NCBI RefSeq assembly: GCF_004795055.1
Contig: NZ_SSBJ01000002.1
Location: 1 to 64,000 of the forward strand
Source of the DNA: Streptomyces sp. A1136
Lineage (GTDB): Bacteria; Actinomycetota; Actinomycetes; Streptomycetales; Streptomycetaceae
Direction: 5' to 3'
DNA length: 64,000 nt
Shown: positions 42,768 through 51,421 of the stretch, in pieces
How the letters are laid out: each line of letters starts with the position of its first letter
How positions within the stretch are numbered: the first letter of the stretch is position 1
The notes under the pieces: generated by a model
What the model saw: the letters and a program-made list of their open reading frames with translations, nothing else
Database searches by the model: none
What the model was told of the DNA's origin: nothing
Translations under genes and position numbers: made by a program

Positions 42768-43901
42768 CTACGGCGCGACCGAGGTGTAGTCGGTGAAGCC
42801 GCTGGGGTCGTGGCGGCCGAAGCTCCCGTGCTCGAAGATGCCGTGGCCGACCCGGCCGTCGAGGGTGAAGCCGGCCGAGTGGTCGGTGACGCCGAAGGCG
42901 GCCATGGGATGGGCGCCCGGGTCGGAGAGGTCGTAGACGCGCCGGTCGGTCCAACCGCGCCCCTGCCAGGTGCCGTGCTGCCAGTCGGCGGCGGGCGGGT
43001 AACCGGCGCCGACGGCGAGCGGGGAGGAGTTCAGGATCTCCACGCCGAGTTCGAGGGGTTTGCGGGCCGGATCGGTGAGGTGGACGACGGCGCTCCGGGG
43101 GTGGCGGCTGCCGGGGCGGTAGCGGATGTCGGTGTGCGGCCAGCCGAGTTGGACGTCGCGCCGGCCGCTGCCCTCGGGGAACACCTGGACGGCTTCGCCG
43201 AGGGTGCGGTGGCCGTCGGCGTCCTCCTGGGTGACGACCATGAGGAAGCGGTCCTCGAAACGGACGGGGATCCAGAGCCAGTGGAAGCCCTCGGGGCGGT
43301 ACTCGTCCGCGGCGCGGCCGCCGTCCTCGCCGGGGATGGGCCGCACGCCCCAACTCCGGTCGCGTGTGCCGGTCCAGGTCGTGGGGGCGGCGGTGAACCG
43401 CTCGCCCTTGGCATGGATGGCGCCGCGGACGTTGCCCGCCTGGACGAAGCGCCGGCCCTCCACCATGAGACGGTCGCCGCGCCGCTGGATGTGGTGCGGC
43501 TCCCACACGGCGGGGAACTCGGCGGTCCAGGTGAGGTCGTAGGAGAGCCCCTCGGGGTCGGCGGGGTCGGCGTCGCAGTGGAGGGTGATCCGCTTGAGCG
43601 GTTCGTGGACGGTGATGCGGAGCGGGCCGACGGAGAGGTCCATGCGGTCGTCGCCGAGGGCGTCGGAGGCGCGGACGGCGAGGAGTTCGTCGCCGAGGCG
43701 CAGGGTGGCGTAGGCGTCGATGACGCCGGCATTGGGGTAGACGCCGAGGCCGAGGATGAGGACGGCACGGCCGGCATGGTCGAAGACGTGGAAGATGCAG
43801 CGGTCGTATGCGTTGCGGTCGCCGCTGACGAGGTGCTTCATCGACAGCGGCGCCTGGTGGATGGGGTACTCGTCCAGGGGCACGGGCCGGTCGGCGGGCA
43901 T
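42768..43901 (-). CDS. Hypothetical beta-rich protein, possibly AttH/CrtC-like
   Basis: A 377-residue soluble protein with many beta strands and Trp/His-rich blocks (WEPHHIQRRGDRLMVEGRRF, GFHWLWIPVRFEDRFLMVV, WTGTRDRSWGVRP). The RDRSWGVRP block and overall length resemble the AttH/hydroxyneurosporene-synthase lipocalin-like fold, but that is a weak likeness. ATG 43901 has a perfect AGGAGG site. It forms an operon with the phosphotransferase-like gene and has a palindromic operator 43 bases upstream, which suggests shared lipid or steroid metabolism. Confidence 0.75.
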   Translation of the reverse strand: MPADRPVPLDEYPIHQAPLSMKHLVSGDRNAYDRCIFHVFDHAGRAVLILGLGVYPNAGVIDAYATLRLGDELLAVRASDALGDDRMDLSVGPLRITVHEPLKRITLHCDADPADPEGLSYDLTWTAEFPAVWEPHHIQRRGDRLMVEGRRFVQAGNVRGAIHAKGERFTAAPTTWTGTRDRSWGVRPIPGEDGGRAADEYRPEGFHWLWIPVRFEDRFLMVVTQEDADGHRTLGEAVQVFPEGSGRRDVQLGWPHTDIRYRPGSRHPRSAVVHLTDPARKPLELGVEILNSSPLAVGAGYPPAADWQHGTWQGRGWTDRRVYDLSDPGAHPMAAFGVTDHSAGFTLDGRVGHGIFEHGSFGRHDPSGFTDYTSVAP

Positions 43902-43943
43902 GACGAACCTCCTGCGTACGGGTGGGCTCCACTCGGACGGATA

Positions 43944-43956
43944 TGACGGTACGTCA
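43944..43956 (-). promoter_or_regulatory. TetR-type palindromic operator
   Basis: TGACG-GTA-CGTCA, an inverted repeat with the same half-sites and 3-base spacer as the site at 9852. It lies 43 bases before the start of the beta-rich protein gene. Confidence 0.55.
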
Positions 43957-44059
43957 GAAACTGTCGCCGCTACCAGGGTTGTGGCACACCATGACATGTC
44001 GGCACAGCCGGCCGGCGGGGCTCGCCGCGCGCGGAGGACCTGCCCCGTAGTCTGGTCGG

Positions 44060-44899
44060 GTGACCACCACCGCGGCGCAAGAGGCGTTTTTGCAGGCGTT
44101 CCACGCCGAACACCCGGCGGTGACCGCGGAGGCCTTCGGCCGCGGTCGCGCTCCGGACGGCCGGTCCGGCTACGAGATCTTGCGCGATCGGGTGGCCGGA
44201 AGCAGGCGGGTGCTGGATCTCGGCTGCGGTGACGGCGTCCTGCTCGAACTGTTGGCCCGAGAGGAGGGGAGACGGCTCGCGGGGGTGGACCTGTCGGCGC
44301 ATTCCCTTGCGTCGGCACGGCGCCGGCCGGCGCTTCGCGGGGCGCGGCTGGAAGTGGGCCGGGCCCAGGAGCTTCCCTTCGCCGACGAGAGCTTCGACGC
44401 CTGCGTCTCCCACATGGCGCTGATGTTGATGAGCGAGGTCGAGCAGGTCGCGGCCGAGGTCGCCCGCGTGCTGACCCCCGGAGGGATCCTGGCATGTGTG
44501 GTGGGAGGTGGGGCCGTCGGTGGCGAGGCCTTCGAGCGGTTCCTCGGGCTGTTGCGGCGCACGATCGAGGAGATGCCCGCCGCGCGGCGCATCCCGGCGT
44601 TGGGGGACAGGAGGACGCGCAGTCGCGAGGGGCTCGACGAAGTCCTCGGACCGGCGGGTTTCGCCCCGGTGGAATGGGAGACCGTTCGCATCGATCTGAG
44701 CGGTCCGGTGCCGGAGGTCTGGGCTGCCGTCTCCACTCTCTACGACGTCGGCCCGCTGGACGGGGCGAGTGTGGAGCGGCTGCGTGAGGCCTTCGTCGCC
44801 GAGGTCCGGGACATGACGACGCCGGAGGGCCTCGTCCCCTGCGCTTTCAAGATCCACGTCGCCACGACGCGTCTGCGTGAGCGAGCCGGCGACCGGTAG
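44060..44899 (+). CDS. Class I SAM-dependent methyltransferase
   Basis: A 279-residue methyltransferase. Motif I VLDLGCGDG is at residues 51-59, followed by LAGVDLS (motif II) and the methyltransf-11 pattern AQELPFADESFDACVSHMAL; LTPGGILACVVGG is motif III-like. Target unknown. GTG 44060 is preceded by TAGTCT (44048-44053) at six bases and has no ribosome site, so the mRNA is probably leaderless. The 158-base gap to the divergent operon includes the TetR-type operator, so it may share that control. Confidence 0.87.
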   Translation: MTTTAAQEAFLQAFHAEHPAVTAEAFGRGRAPDGRSGYEILRDRVAGSRRVLDLGCGDGVLLELLAREEGRRLAGVDLSAHSLASARRRPALRGARLEVGRAQELPFADESFDACVSHMALMLMSEVEQVAAEVARVLTPGGILACVVGGGAVGGEAFERFLGLLRRTIEEMPAARRIPALGDRRTRSREGLDEVLGPAGFAPVEWETVRIDLSGPVPEVWAAVSTLYDVGPLDGASVERLREAFVAEVRDMTTPEGLVPCAFKIHVATTRLRERAGDR

Positions 44900-45657
44900 C
44901 CGACGGCCGGCGGCCGGCGGCCGGGCACGGCCCACCGGGGCCCCGCTCGGCCGGCTCCGTCACCGCCGGGTACCTCGCCGGCCGGTGGCGGCTGTCGCCC
45001 GCAAGGTCGCCCGCACGGTCCGGACTTGGTCGTTGGGCCGCCGACGCGGTCCCCGCCGGGGGCCCCGGGAGCGGGCGGGGGTGGCCCCGGCCGACGCCTC
45101 GGGAACGCCGGCGTCGTGATGGACCGGGGCAGCCCGAGGCGGCGCCCCGGGAACGCCCTGGAACCGGAGGGCGTGTGGCAGGCACACCACCGCATCGGTC
45201 GCCACCGCCGTGGACGGCGGGTGCGGTCGATGCGCCCGGCCTCGTCGCCGCACGGACGATCGAGTCCGCACGGGGCGACCCGACCGCCCGGCCCTCCCCC
45301 ACCCCCCCGCCCCGAACGGAGGGCGCGGCACGGGCGCGCCGGCGAGGGACCATCGGGGCGAAAGGCTGCGTGGCCACCCCCGGCTCCGGTGCGCATCCGT
45401 ACGAGCCGACGCCCCCGCGACCGGTCGGGACCGGATGAGGCGGTCACCGCACCAGTGCACCGCGGAGCCCGTCGGACGGGCGCCGGCGGGGCAGGGGTCA
45501 GGCCGTCGTGCGGCCGGTCTCGGCGGCGCATCCGGGTCCGGTGCGGCCCGTCAGGGGCCGGCGGCCAGACCGCTGCCGCCGCCGGACGGGCCACCGGGCG
45601 GAGCCGGACGGGTCCGGCGGGCGCCGGCGGCCGACGCGCGGGGGCGCGCCGAGGGTG
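44900..45657. other. Long gene-free region between convergent genes
   Basis: These 758 bases lie between the ends of two convergent genes. All frames stay open in places because GC is extreme, but none gives a protein-like sequence, a ribosome site or a known motif. Repeated CGGCCGGC blocks near 44900-44990 can form hairpins that may end transcription. Perhaps a decayed gene; nothing recognisable remains. Confidence 0.5.
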
Positions 45658-46830
45658 TCAGCGGGTTTCCGGGCCGGCCAGGTGGCGGGCGATGACCATG
45701 CGCTGGATCTGGTTCGTGCCCTCTACGATCTGGAGGACCTTCGCCTCGCGCATCAGCCGCTCCACCGGGAAGTCCGCCGTGTAGCCGTAGCCGCCGAGTA
45801 CCTGCACCGCGTCGGTGGTCACGGACATCGCCGCGTCCGTGCAGAACAGCTTGGCCATCGCCGCCTGGCGGGCGAACGGCTTGCCCGCGTCCCGCAGGCG
45901 CGCAGCCGCCAGGTACAGGGCGCGGCCCGCCTCTATCTTCGTCGCCATGTCGGCGAGCATGAAGCGCAGGCCCTGGAAGTCCGCGATGGGGTGCCCGAAC
46001 TGCTTGCGGTCCAGGGCGTAGGCGACCGCCTCGTCGAGCGCCGCCTGGGCCACGCCGATCGCGCACGCGGCGATGCCGAGCCGGCCCGCGTCCAGGGCGG
46101 CGAGGGCGATCGTGAAGCCTTGGCCCTCCTCGCCGATGCGCCGCGAGTCCGGCACCCGTACGCCGTCGAAGTGGAGCTGCGCGGTGGGTGAGCCCTTGAG
46201 GCCCATCTTCTTCTCGGGGACGGCCGCCGTCAGGCCCGCCGCGTCGCCGGGGACCAGGAAGGCGGTGATCCCCTTGGGGCCCTCGCCGCCGGTCCGGGCG
46301 AGCACGGTGTAGAAGTCCGCGATCCCGCCGTGCGTGATCCACGCCTTGGTGCCGGTGATCACCCAGTCGTCGCCGTCGCGTACCGCCTTGGTGCCGAGGG
46401 AGGCCGCGTCCGAGCCGGCGGCCGGCTCGGAGAGGCAGTACGCGCCGAGCAGTCCGCCGCCGAGCATCGCCGGCAGGTGGGCCGCCTGCTGCTCCTTGGT
46501 GCCGTAACCGGCCAGGCCGTGGCAGGCCAGGGAGTGCACGCTGACGCCGAGGCCCACGGTCAGCCGGGCCGCCGCGAGCTCCTCCAGCACCTGGAGGTAG
46601 ACCTCGTACGGCTGCTCGCCGCCGCCGAACTCACCGTCGTACGGGAGGCCCAGCAGCCCGGCGTCGGACAGCAGGGTGAAGACCTCGCGGGGGAAGCGGC
46701 CGGCGTCCTCCTCCTCGGCGGCCCGGGGGCGGATCTCCCGCTGCGCGATCTCTCGTACGAGCGCGAGCAGATCGCGGGACTCTTCGGTGGGCAGCTGACG
46801 TTCCACCGGCTGCGGGGCGCGGTCGTTCAT
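45658..46830 (-). CDS. Acyl-CoA dehydrogenase
   Basis: A 390-residue FAD enzyme that oxidises acyl-CoA to enoyl-CoA. Signatures YCLSEPAAGSDAAS and QVLGGYGYTADFPVERLMRE are present, and E370 in QIVEGTNQIQR is the catalytic base at the short/medium-chain position. The protein covers the full family length. A TetR gene that would be its natural regulator lies just upstream but is frameshifted. Chain-length preference cannot be told. Confidence 0.93.
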   Translation of the reverse strand: MNDRAPQPVERQLPTEESRDLLALVREIAQREIRPRAAEEEDAGRFPREVFTLLSDAGLLGLPYDGEFGGGEQPYEVYLQVLEELAAARLTVGLGVSVHSLACHGLAGYGTKEQQAAHLPAMLGGGLLGAYCLSEPAAGSDAASLGTKAVRDGDDWVITGTKAWITHGGIADFYTVLARTGGEGPKGITAFLVPGDAAGLTAAVPEKKMGLKGSPTAQLHFDGVRVPDSRRIGEEGQGFTIALAALDAGRLGIAACAIGVAQAALDEAVAYALDRKQFGHPIADFQGLRFMLADMATKIEAGRALYLAAARLRDAGKPFARQAAMAKLFCTDAAMSVTTDAVQVLGGYGYTADFPVERLMREAKVLQIVEGTNQIQRMVIARHLAGPETR

Positions 46831-46976
46831 GGCGGCGCTCTCCTCCCTCTTCGGGCACGGCGACGGCGCGTGAGGTGTGGGACGCGTCGTCGGGTCTCGG
46901 TGCTCTCACAGCCGGTGCTGCCCTCCCGGATCACGGAAGGGCTGTTCAGCGGCTGCGGCGGCTTGAGTATGCCCGA

Positions 46977-47606
46977 TCAGGGGCTTCCCGTCACCGGTCG
47001 TTGATCGTCAAGGTCCCCGGCCGCACCCGAGGGCTGTTCGAGTACGGGTCGAGCCGGGCACTCCGGTACGAATTCCTCGATCACGGTCAAAGTGGCCTTT
47101 GGTCGTCGCACCGGCGGCGCCGCCGGTTCCGCCCGGTCGGGCACCCCGTCGCCGCCGTCCGCGCCCGGCCCTCCGATCCATTCCAGGGTGGTTCCCTCAG
47201 CCCCGGAGAGCCAGCCGACGAGGGCCGGGCGGGCGACCGGCGGGACGGCGCGGCGCCCGTACGCGCCCTCCGCGATGGTGGCCACCGGTTCCTCGCTGAC
47301 GGCGTCGCGCAGGGCGAGGACTTCGGCGTCGGACCCGACACCGGCCCGTGACGACGGTGCGGTACGCGGCCTGGTGGTGTCCTGCGTAGCGGAGGTAGCC
47401 GTCGATGGTGCGGCGGGCGCTTTCGGCGCCGGGGAGGTCGGTGTCCGCGTGGGCGCGGGCGACGGGTTCGGCCACCGACACCCCCACGACGGCCAGGTGG
47501 TGGCCGCGCTTGCCCTTGAAGGAGTAGTAGACCAATTCCTTGGCGAGACCGACCTGTTGGGCGATGTCGTCCATGGAAAGCACGTCGTATGGGGTGCGGC
47601 GAACAA
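46977..47606 (-). pseudogene. Frameshifted and 5'-truncated TetR-family regulator
   Basis: The first part reads TPYDVLSMDDIAQQVGLAKE then LVYYSFKGKRGHHLAVV, the helix-turn-helix of a TetR repressor, and continues to AAYRTVVTG. Near 47345 one extra C breaks the frame. In the next frame the sequence goes on as VGSDAEVLALRDAVSEE, GAYGRRAVPPVARPALVGWL and IEEFVPECP, the expected C-terminal domain, and stops at 46977. Before TPYDV no TetR first helix can be read in frame. One sequencing error could explain the frameshift, but the missing start argues for real decay. It lies 146 bases upstream of the acyl-CoA dehydrogenase gene. Confidence 0.75.
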
Positions 47607-47619
47607 CGTGCGTCCTGCC

Positions 47620-48288
47620 CCAGGCGAAGGCGTACGTGTCCGTCCACGCTCCGCTGCTGTCGGTGCTGTCCTTCGTGGCGACCGACCTGGGCGGCTTCCT
47701 GGTGGGGATGCCGCTGGCGTGGCGGGCAGCGCGCCGGCCTTCGGCTGGACCCCTCGCCCGGTCCCGGGAGCGGAGGGCGCCGAGGGGCGGGACGACGAGC
47801 CCCGCGGGCGACCGGGCGCGCCGCGCGTCCTGGCCGTCGCCCTGCCGGTGGCCCTGCTGGTCTCGCGGCCGGCGGGCGCGGGCGCCCCCGAGCCTCGCTC
47901 TTCGCGCCCCGCGGCTTCGCGCTCGCCGAGGTGGCCACGGTCGACGGACCGCGCAAGGCGCTGGTGCTGAAGATGGCGGCCGCCTCGCTCCGCGACTACC
48001 GGCTGGGCACCCGGGACGGCCCGGAGGAGTACGGGCCGTCCGCTTCGTCGCTGGCGCCCCGCGGGGACGTGACCTTGGACCTGACCCGGTTCAGCGGGTG
48101 CATCGAGGGGGTGCTCTGTGTCACGTTCAGCCCGGAGGGGCTGCCCGCTCCCCCGGTCATCCCGCCGTTCGTCTTCATGACGCGGGTCAGCCGCCGAGCA
48201 GGCACCGGTCACCGCGGACGTGATCGTCACGGACGGGCTGCGACCGGAGGCGTCGTGAGCCCGGCCGGCGCGGCGTAGGACGGGACGG
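47620..48288 (+). pseudogene. Possible decayed gene (unrecognised)
   Basis: Protein-like stretches are scattered over two plus-strand frames: LLSVLSFVATDLGGFLVGMP near 47660, VLAVALPVALLVS near 47840, then ALAEVATVDGPRKALVLKMA and IEGVLCVTFSPEGLPAPPV near 47930-48160. Two are membrane-helix-like. No ribosome site or complete frame joins them. I do not recognise the family; they may also be chance. Confidence 0.25.
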
Positions 48289-48474
48289 TCAGAGCCAGCC
48301 GACCTGGGTGACGAACATGGCGACCACGGCCACCAGGGTCCAGCCGAGTACGTGCTCCAGCCAGGCACCGCCCTCCTCGGGTCCGCCGGTACCGACGAGG
48401 CGGCGGGCGCGGGCGGCGAGCGCGGTGAGGGCGGGGGCGGAGGGTGCGCCGAGGGCGGGGGTGCGTGTGGTCAT
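48289..48474 (-). CDS. SCO1431-family small membrane protein
   Basis: A 61-residue protein with an Ala-rich basic N-terminus, the block RRLVGTGGPEEGG, and a C-terminal membrane helix LEHVLGWTLVAVVAMFVTQVG that is the hallmark of the SCO1431 family of streptomycetes. Function unknown. ATG 48474 fits the family length; the frame extends 20 codons further upstream (48534) without a ribosome site. Confidence 0.8.
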   Translation of the reverse strand: MTTRTPALGAPSAPALTALAARARRLVGTGGPEEGGAWLEHVLGWTLVAVVAMFVTQVGWL

Positions 48475-48641
48475 GCCGTCCAATGTGGCAGCCTTCGCGG
48501 CTTTCGCGGTAGAGACGGGCATCACGGGTGGCACACGTCACGCCCGCCGCGCGAAGCGGCGGGCGTGAACGGTCCGACGGTCGAAGGATGGTTACGGGGT
48601 CGTAGCGGACGTCCGGTTCGTACGGGGTCGTCCGGCCGGCG

Positions 48642-49088
48642 TCACGTGTGGCGCATCCGGCCGCCGCTGCGGCGCCCTGGTCCCGCCATGGCGGCCATCG
48701 CCAGGGCCAGCAGGGTAGCGACGGCGCCTGCGATCACGTTGCTGACCACCGTGCGGGTCGTGTCCACGTTGCCCGCGATCACCCACGGGGCGACGATCGT
48801 CCAGAGGGCGATGCCGACGGCGGTCCATGCCATGGCGTGGGTGCGTTCGTACGCGGTCCCGAGTCCGCCCATGCACAGGCAGTACGCCAGGCCCGCGATG
48901 AGGTTGTTGACCGCCAGTGCGCTCAGCACGCTGAATCCGGCGATCCACGGCGAGGCCGCGATGTAGAGGCCCGTGATGAGGGCCAGCGCCTCCACTGCCT
49001 GCGCGCGGGGCGTACTGGTGACCTGCTCGAACCGCGTGCGCATCTCCGCGAGGTCGGGGTGGTGCTCGATGCTTGAGTGCGTGGTCAT
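48642..49088 (-). CDS. SPW-repeat membrane protein
   Basis: A 148-residue membrane protein with four hydrophobic helices arranged as two SPW repeats: ASPWIAGFSVLSALAVNNLI and IVAPWVIAGNVDTTRTVVSN. Function unknown. ATG 49088 has AGGAGG nine bases upstream; the frame opens further to 49145 but without support. Confidence 0.9.
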   Translation of the reverse strand: MTTHSSIEHHPDLAEMRTRFEQVTSTPRAQAVEALALITGLYIAASPWIAGFSVLSALAVNNLIAGLAYCLCMGGLGTAYERTHAMAWTAVGIALWTIVAPWVIAGNVDTTRTVVSNVIAGAVATLLALAMAAMAGPGRRSGGRMRHT

Positions 49089-49226
49089 GTCGGACTGCCT
49101 CCTGTTGAAGCTGCTCCTACACCGCCTCTGCCCTTTATGCCCCACTTACAACCCATTCGGTGTAAGAAAATCGGGGCGAGAAAGCCGACTCTCGCGCGAC
49201 CCCCCGCCCGTCGTCCGGGCGCCGCG

Positions 49227-50609
49227 TCAGATCACCCCGACCGACCGCAGGGCCGCGAGCTGCGCGACGCCGGGACGGGCCGGGACGTAGAGGTAGCAGA
49301 CCCCGCCGGTGGCCTGGACCTCCTTCCCCGCGGCGTTGTGGCGCCGGGTGCGCAGCCAGATGTTCTCCCACTCGGTACGGCGGTAGACGCGGCGTACGGC
49401 GGCGTCGTTCGGCGAGTTGGGGTCGTTGGCGATCACGTCGCCGGCCCCGGTGAAACCGATGACGGTCATGAGGTGGCCGGAGGTGCCGTATCCGGCCCCG
49501 GTGAGTTCCTCGGGCAGGAAGGACTGCGAGGTGATGACCGGGATGCCGGCCCGGATCAGGGTTTCCAGGTCCGTGAGGGAGGCCAGCCGGGTGATCACCG
49601 CGGCCATGTCCCGGTAGGTGGCGGCGTACGCGGCGTTGAAGGGCCAGTTCCCGCAGCCCTTGTAGGCGGCGTCGTAGGTGGAGCGGGCCGCGTGGCAGAC
49701 CTGGGGGTCGGAGTACGAGGGGTTCACCCAGGCGAGGTCCCGGGCCGTGGGCTTCCGACCCCAGAACTCGATGATCATCTGGGAGGAGGTGGGGCTGCAC
49801 CAGGCCTCGCCGCCGTTGTCGTACTCGGGATACCTGCCGATGTGGATCTCCTGCGAGTAGCGCGGCACCTTGAGCTCGTGGGCCGTGCCCGAGGGCTTGG
49901 AAGGGGGCACGGTGAACCGGTCCGGGACGCCCGAGGCCATGGCGCCCGCGAGCCAGACGGTGGGGCCGCCGGTGGCGCCGGGCTTGCGGTGGAGGGTCAG
50001 GCGCAGTTGCCAGTCCCGCAGGCGCGTCCCGGCGGCCTTCGCCGGGGTGTCGACGGCCAGGGTGTCGGTCCAGACGGTCGTGCGGCCGTCGGTCTGGCCG
50101 TCGACCGAGGTGCGGCGGATGTCGCCCTCGCCCGAGGCCCAGCGGCCCATCACGTACCAAGGGGTGGTCGTACCGTCGTCGTAGGTGCAGCGCAGCTCGG
50201 TCTGGATCCAGGTCCCGGCGGGGGTCCGGGCGTTCCAGGAGGCGATGGCCTCGGTGGCCGGGACGGCGGAGCGGTGCACGGGCGAGGTCCAGCCGGCGTA
50301 CTCCCAGGCGGTCTTCTTCCCGGTGTGCGGGTCGGTGTACTCGGTCCGGCCGGCCGGGGTCCCGATCTCCAGGCCGGGGCGGGTGCCCGCGACGGCCTTG
50401 GTGCCGTGGTGGGTGCCGGCCTGCCAGTGGGCGTACGAGTACCAGAACCGGTTGTCGATCGTCGGGTAGGCGGCCCCGGCGCCGGTCCCGGTGTCGGCAT
50501 CCCTGCCGGGCCGGGCGGTGGCCGCGGCCTTCCCCCCGGGGACGGTGGCCACGGCGGCGGCCGCGAGGGCGGCCGTGAGCAGGGCCCTGCGCGGGGTGGG
50601 TGCGGTCAT
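49227..50609 (-). CDS. Secreted C39-like cysteine peptidase family protein
   Basis: A 460-residue exported protein. The N-terminus PRRALLTAALAAAAVATVPG has twin arginines and a hydrophobic core, so Tat or Sec export. A beta-rich N-terminal half is followed by a papain-like C39-type domain (residues ~250-440) with C271 in EAWCSPTSSQM, H379 in TSGHLMTVIGF and ANDPNSP as the third site. Such proteins are widespread in streptomycetes; unlike ABC-linked C39 domains this one has no transporter, so the substrate is unknown. Confidence 0.87.
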   Translation of the reverse strand: MTAPTPRRALLTAALAAAAVATVPGGKAAATARPGRDADTGTGAGAAYPTIDNRFWYSYAHWQAGTHHGTKAVAGTRPGLEIGTPAGRTEYTDPHTGKKTAWEYAGWTSPVHRSAVPATEAIASWNARTPAGTWIQTELRCTYDDGTTTPWYVMGRWASGEGDIRRTSVDGQTDGRTTVWTDTLAVDTPAKAAGTRLRDWQLRLTLHRKPGATGGPTVWLAGAMASGVPDRFTVPPSKPSGTAHELKVPRYSQEIHIGRYPEYDNGGEAWCSPTSSQMIIEFWGRKPTARDLAWVNPSYSDPQVCHAARSTYDAAYKGCGNWPFNAAYAATYRDMAAVITRLASLTDLETLIRAGIPVITSQSFLPEELTGAGYGTSGHLMTVIGFTGAGDVIANDPNSPNDAAVRRVYRRTEWENIWLRTRRHNAAGKEVQATGGVCYLYVPARPGVAQLAALRSVGVI

Positions 50610-50749
50610 GGTGGTGGCCCCCCTGGGGTCGGTCGAGGCGGTGGATCGGCTGCTCCACCCTTCCAGTTCCCGCGCCACGGGCGACGGAAGCCGGGCGGCC
50701 GTGTCGGGGCCCCGGGGGCGCCGGATCGGGCCGCCGCGCCGCCGCGTCA

Positions 50750-50755
50750 TAGGCT
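50750..50755 (+). promoter_or_regulatory. -10 element of a leaderless mRNA
   Basis: TAGGCT, six bases before the GTG of the uridine kinase-like gene. Confidence 0.6.
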
Positions 50756-50761
50756 GGCCGG

Positions 50762-51421
50762 GTGGAGCAGCCCCAGCATTCCCCCCTGTCCCCCGGCCGG
50801 TCCCTGGACCCGCTCGCGCGGGAACTCGCCGCCCTGCCGCCGTCCCTCGGGCCGGTCCGGTTGATCGGTGTCGACGGGCACGCCGGGTCGGGCAAGAGCA
50901 CCTTCGCGGGCCGGCTCGCCGAGTCGCTGGGCGGCGCCCCCGTACTGCGGCTGGACGACGTGGCCACGCACGAGGAGCTCTTCGACTGGTTCGGACGGCT
51001 GCGCGCGCAGGTCTTGGAGCCGCTCGCGGCCGGTCGGCCCGCGCACTGGGCCCCGTACGACTGGGTGGGCCGCCGGTTCGGCCCCCAGCGGGTGTTGGAG
51101 CCGGCTCCGCTGCTGATCGTCGAGGGCGTCGGGGCGGGCAGGCGGGCGCTGCGTCCGTGGCTGGCGCGGCTGCTGTGGATGGAGACGCCCCGCGAGCGGT
51201 CCTGGGGGCGCGGGCGGAACCGGGACGGGCGTGAACTTTCCGCTTTTTGGGACGAATGGGAGCGCGCGGAGGTCGCGCACTTCTCGGACGACCCTTCGCG
51301 CCCCTTCGCCGACGTGCTGGTACGCCAGAGCGGTACGGGATACGAGTGGACTTCCGGGGCTCCCGCGACGGCAGCAACCCCGTCTTCCGTCACTGAAAGT
51401 CACGGGCTCCCCCGGGCCTGA
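50762..51421 (+). CDS. Uridine kinase-like P-loop protein
   Basis: A 219-residue P-loop kinase of the uridine kinase/phosphoribulokinase type. Walker A DGHAGSGKS spans residues 38-46; LRLDDVATHEELFDWFGR is where the uridine kinase substrate loop lies, and LLIVEGVGAGR is Walker B-like. The C-terminal RNRDGRELSAFWDEW contains the LID-type arginines. GTG 50762 is preceded by TAGGCT with a six-base gap and no ribosome site: a leaderless mRNA. The phosphate acceptor is uncertain. Confidence 0.85.
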   Translation: MEQPQHSPLSPGRSLDPLARELAALPPSLGPVRLIGVDGHAGSGKSTFAGRLAESLGGAPVLRLDDVATHEELFDWFGRLRAQVLEPLAAGRPAHWAPYDWVGRRFGPQRVLEPAPLLIVEGVGAGRRALRPWLARLLWMETPRERSWGRGRNRDGRELSAFWDEWERAEVAHFSDDPSRPFADVLVRQSGTGYEWTSGAPATAATPSSVTESHGLPRA

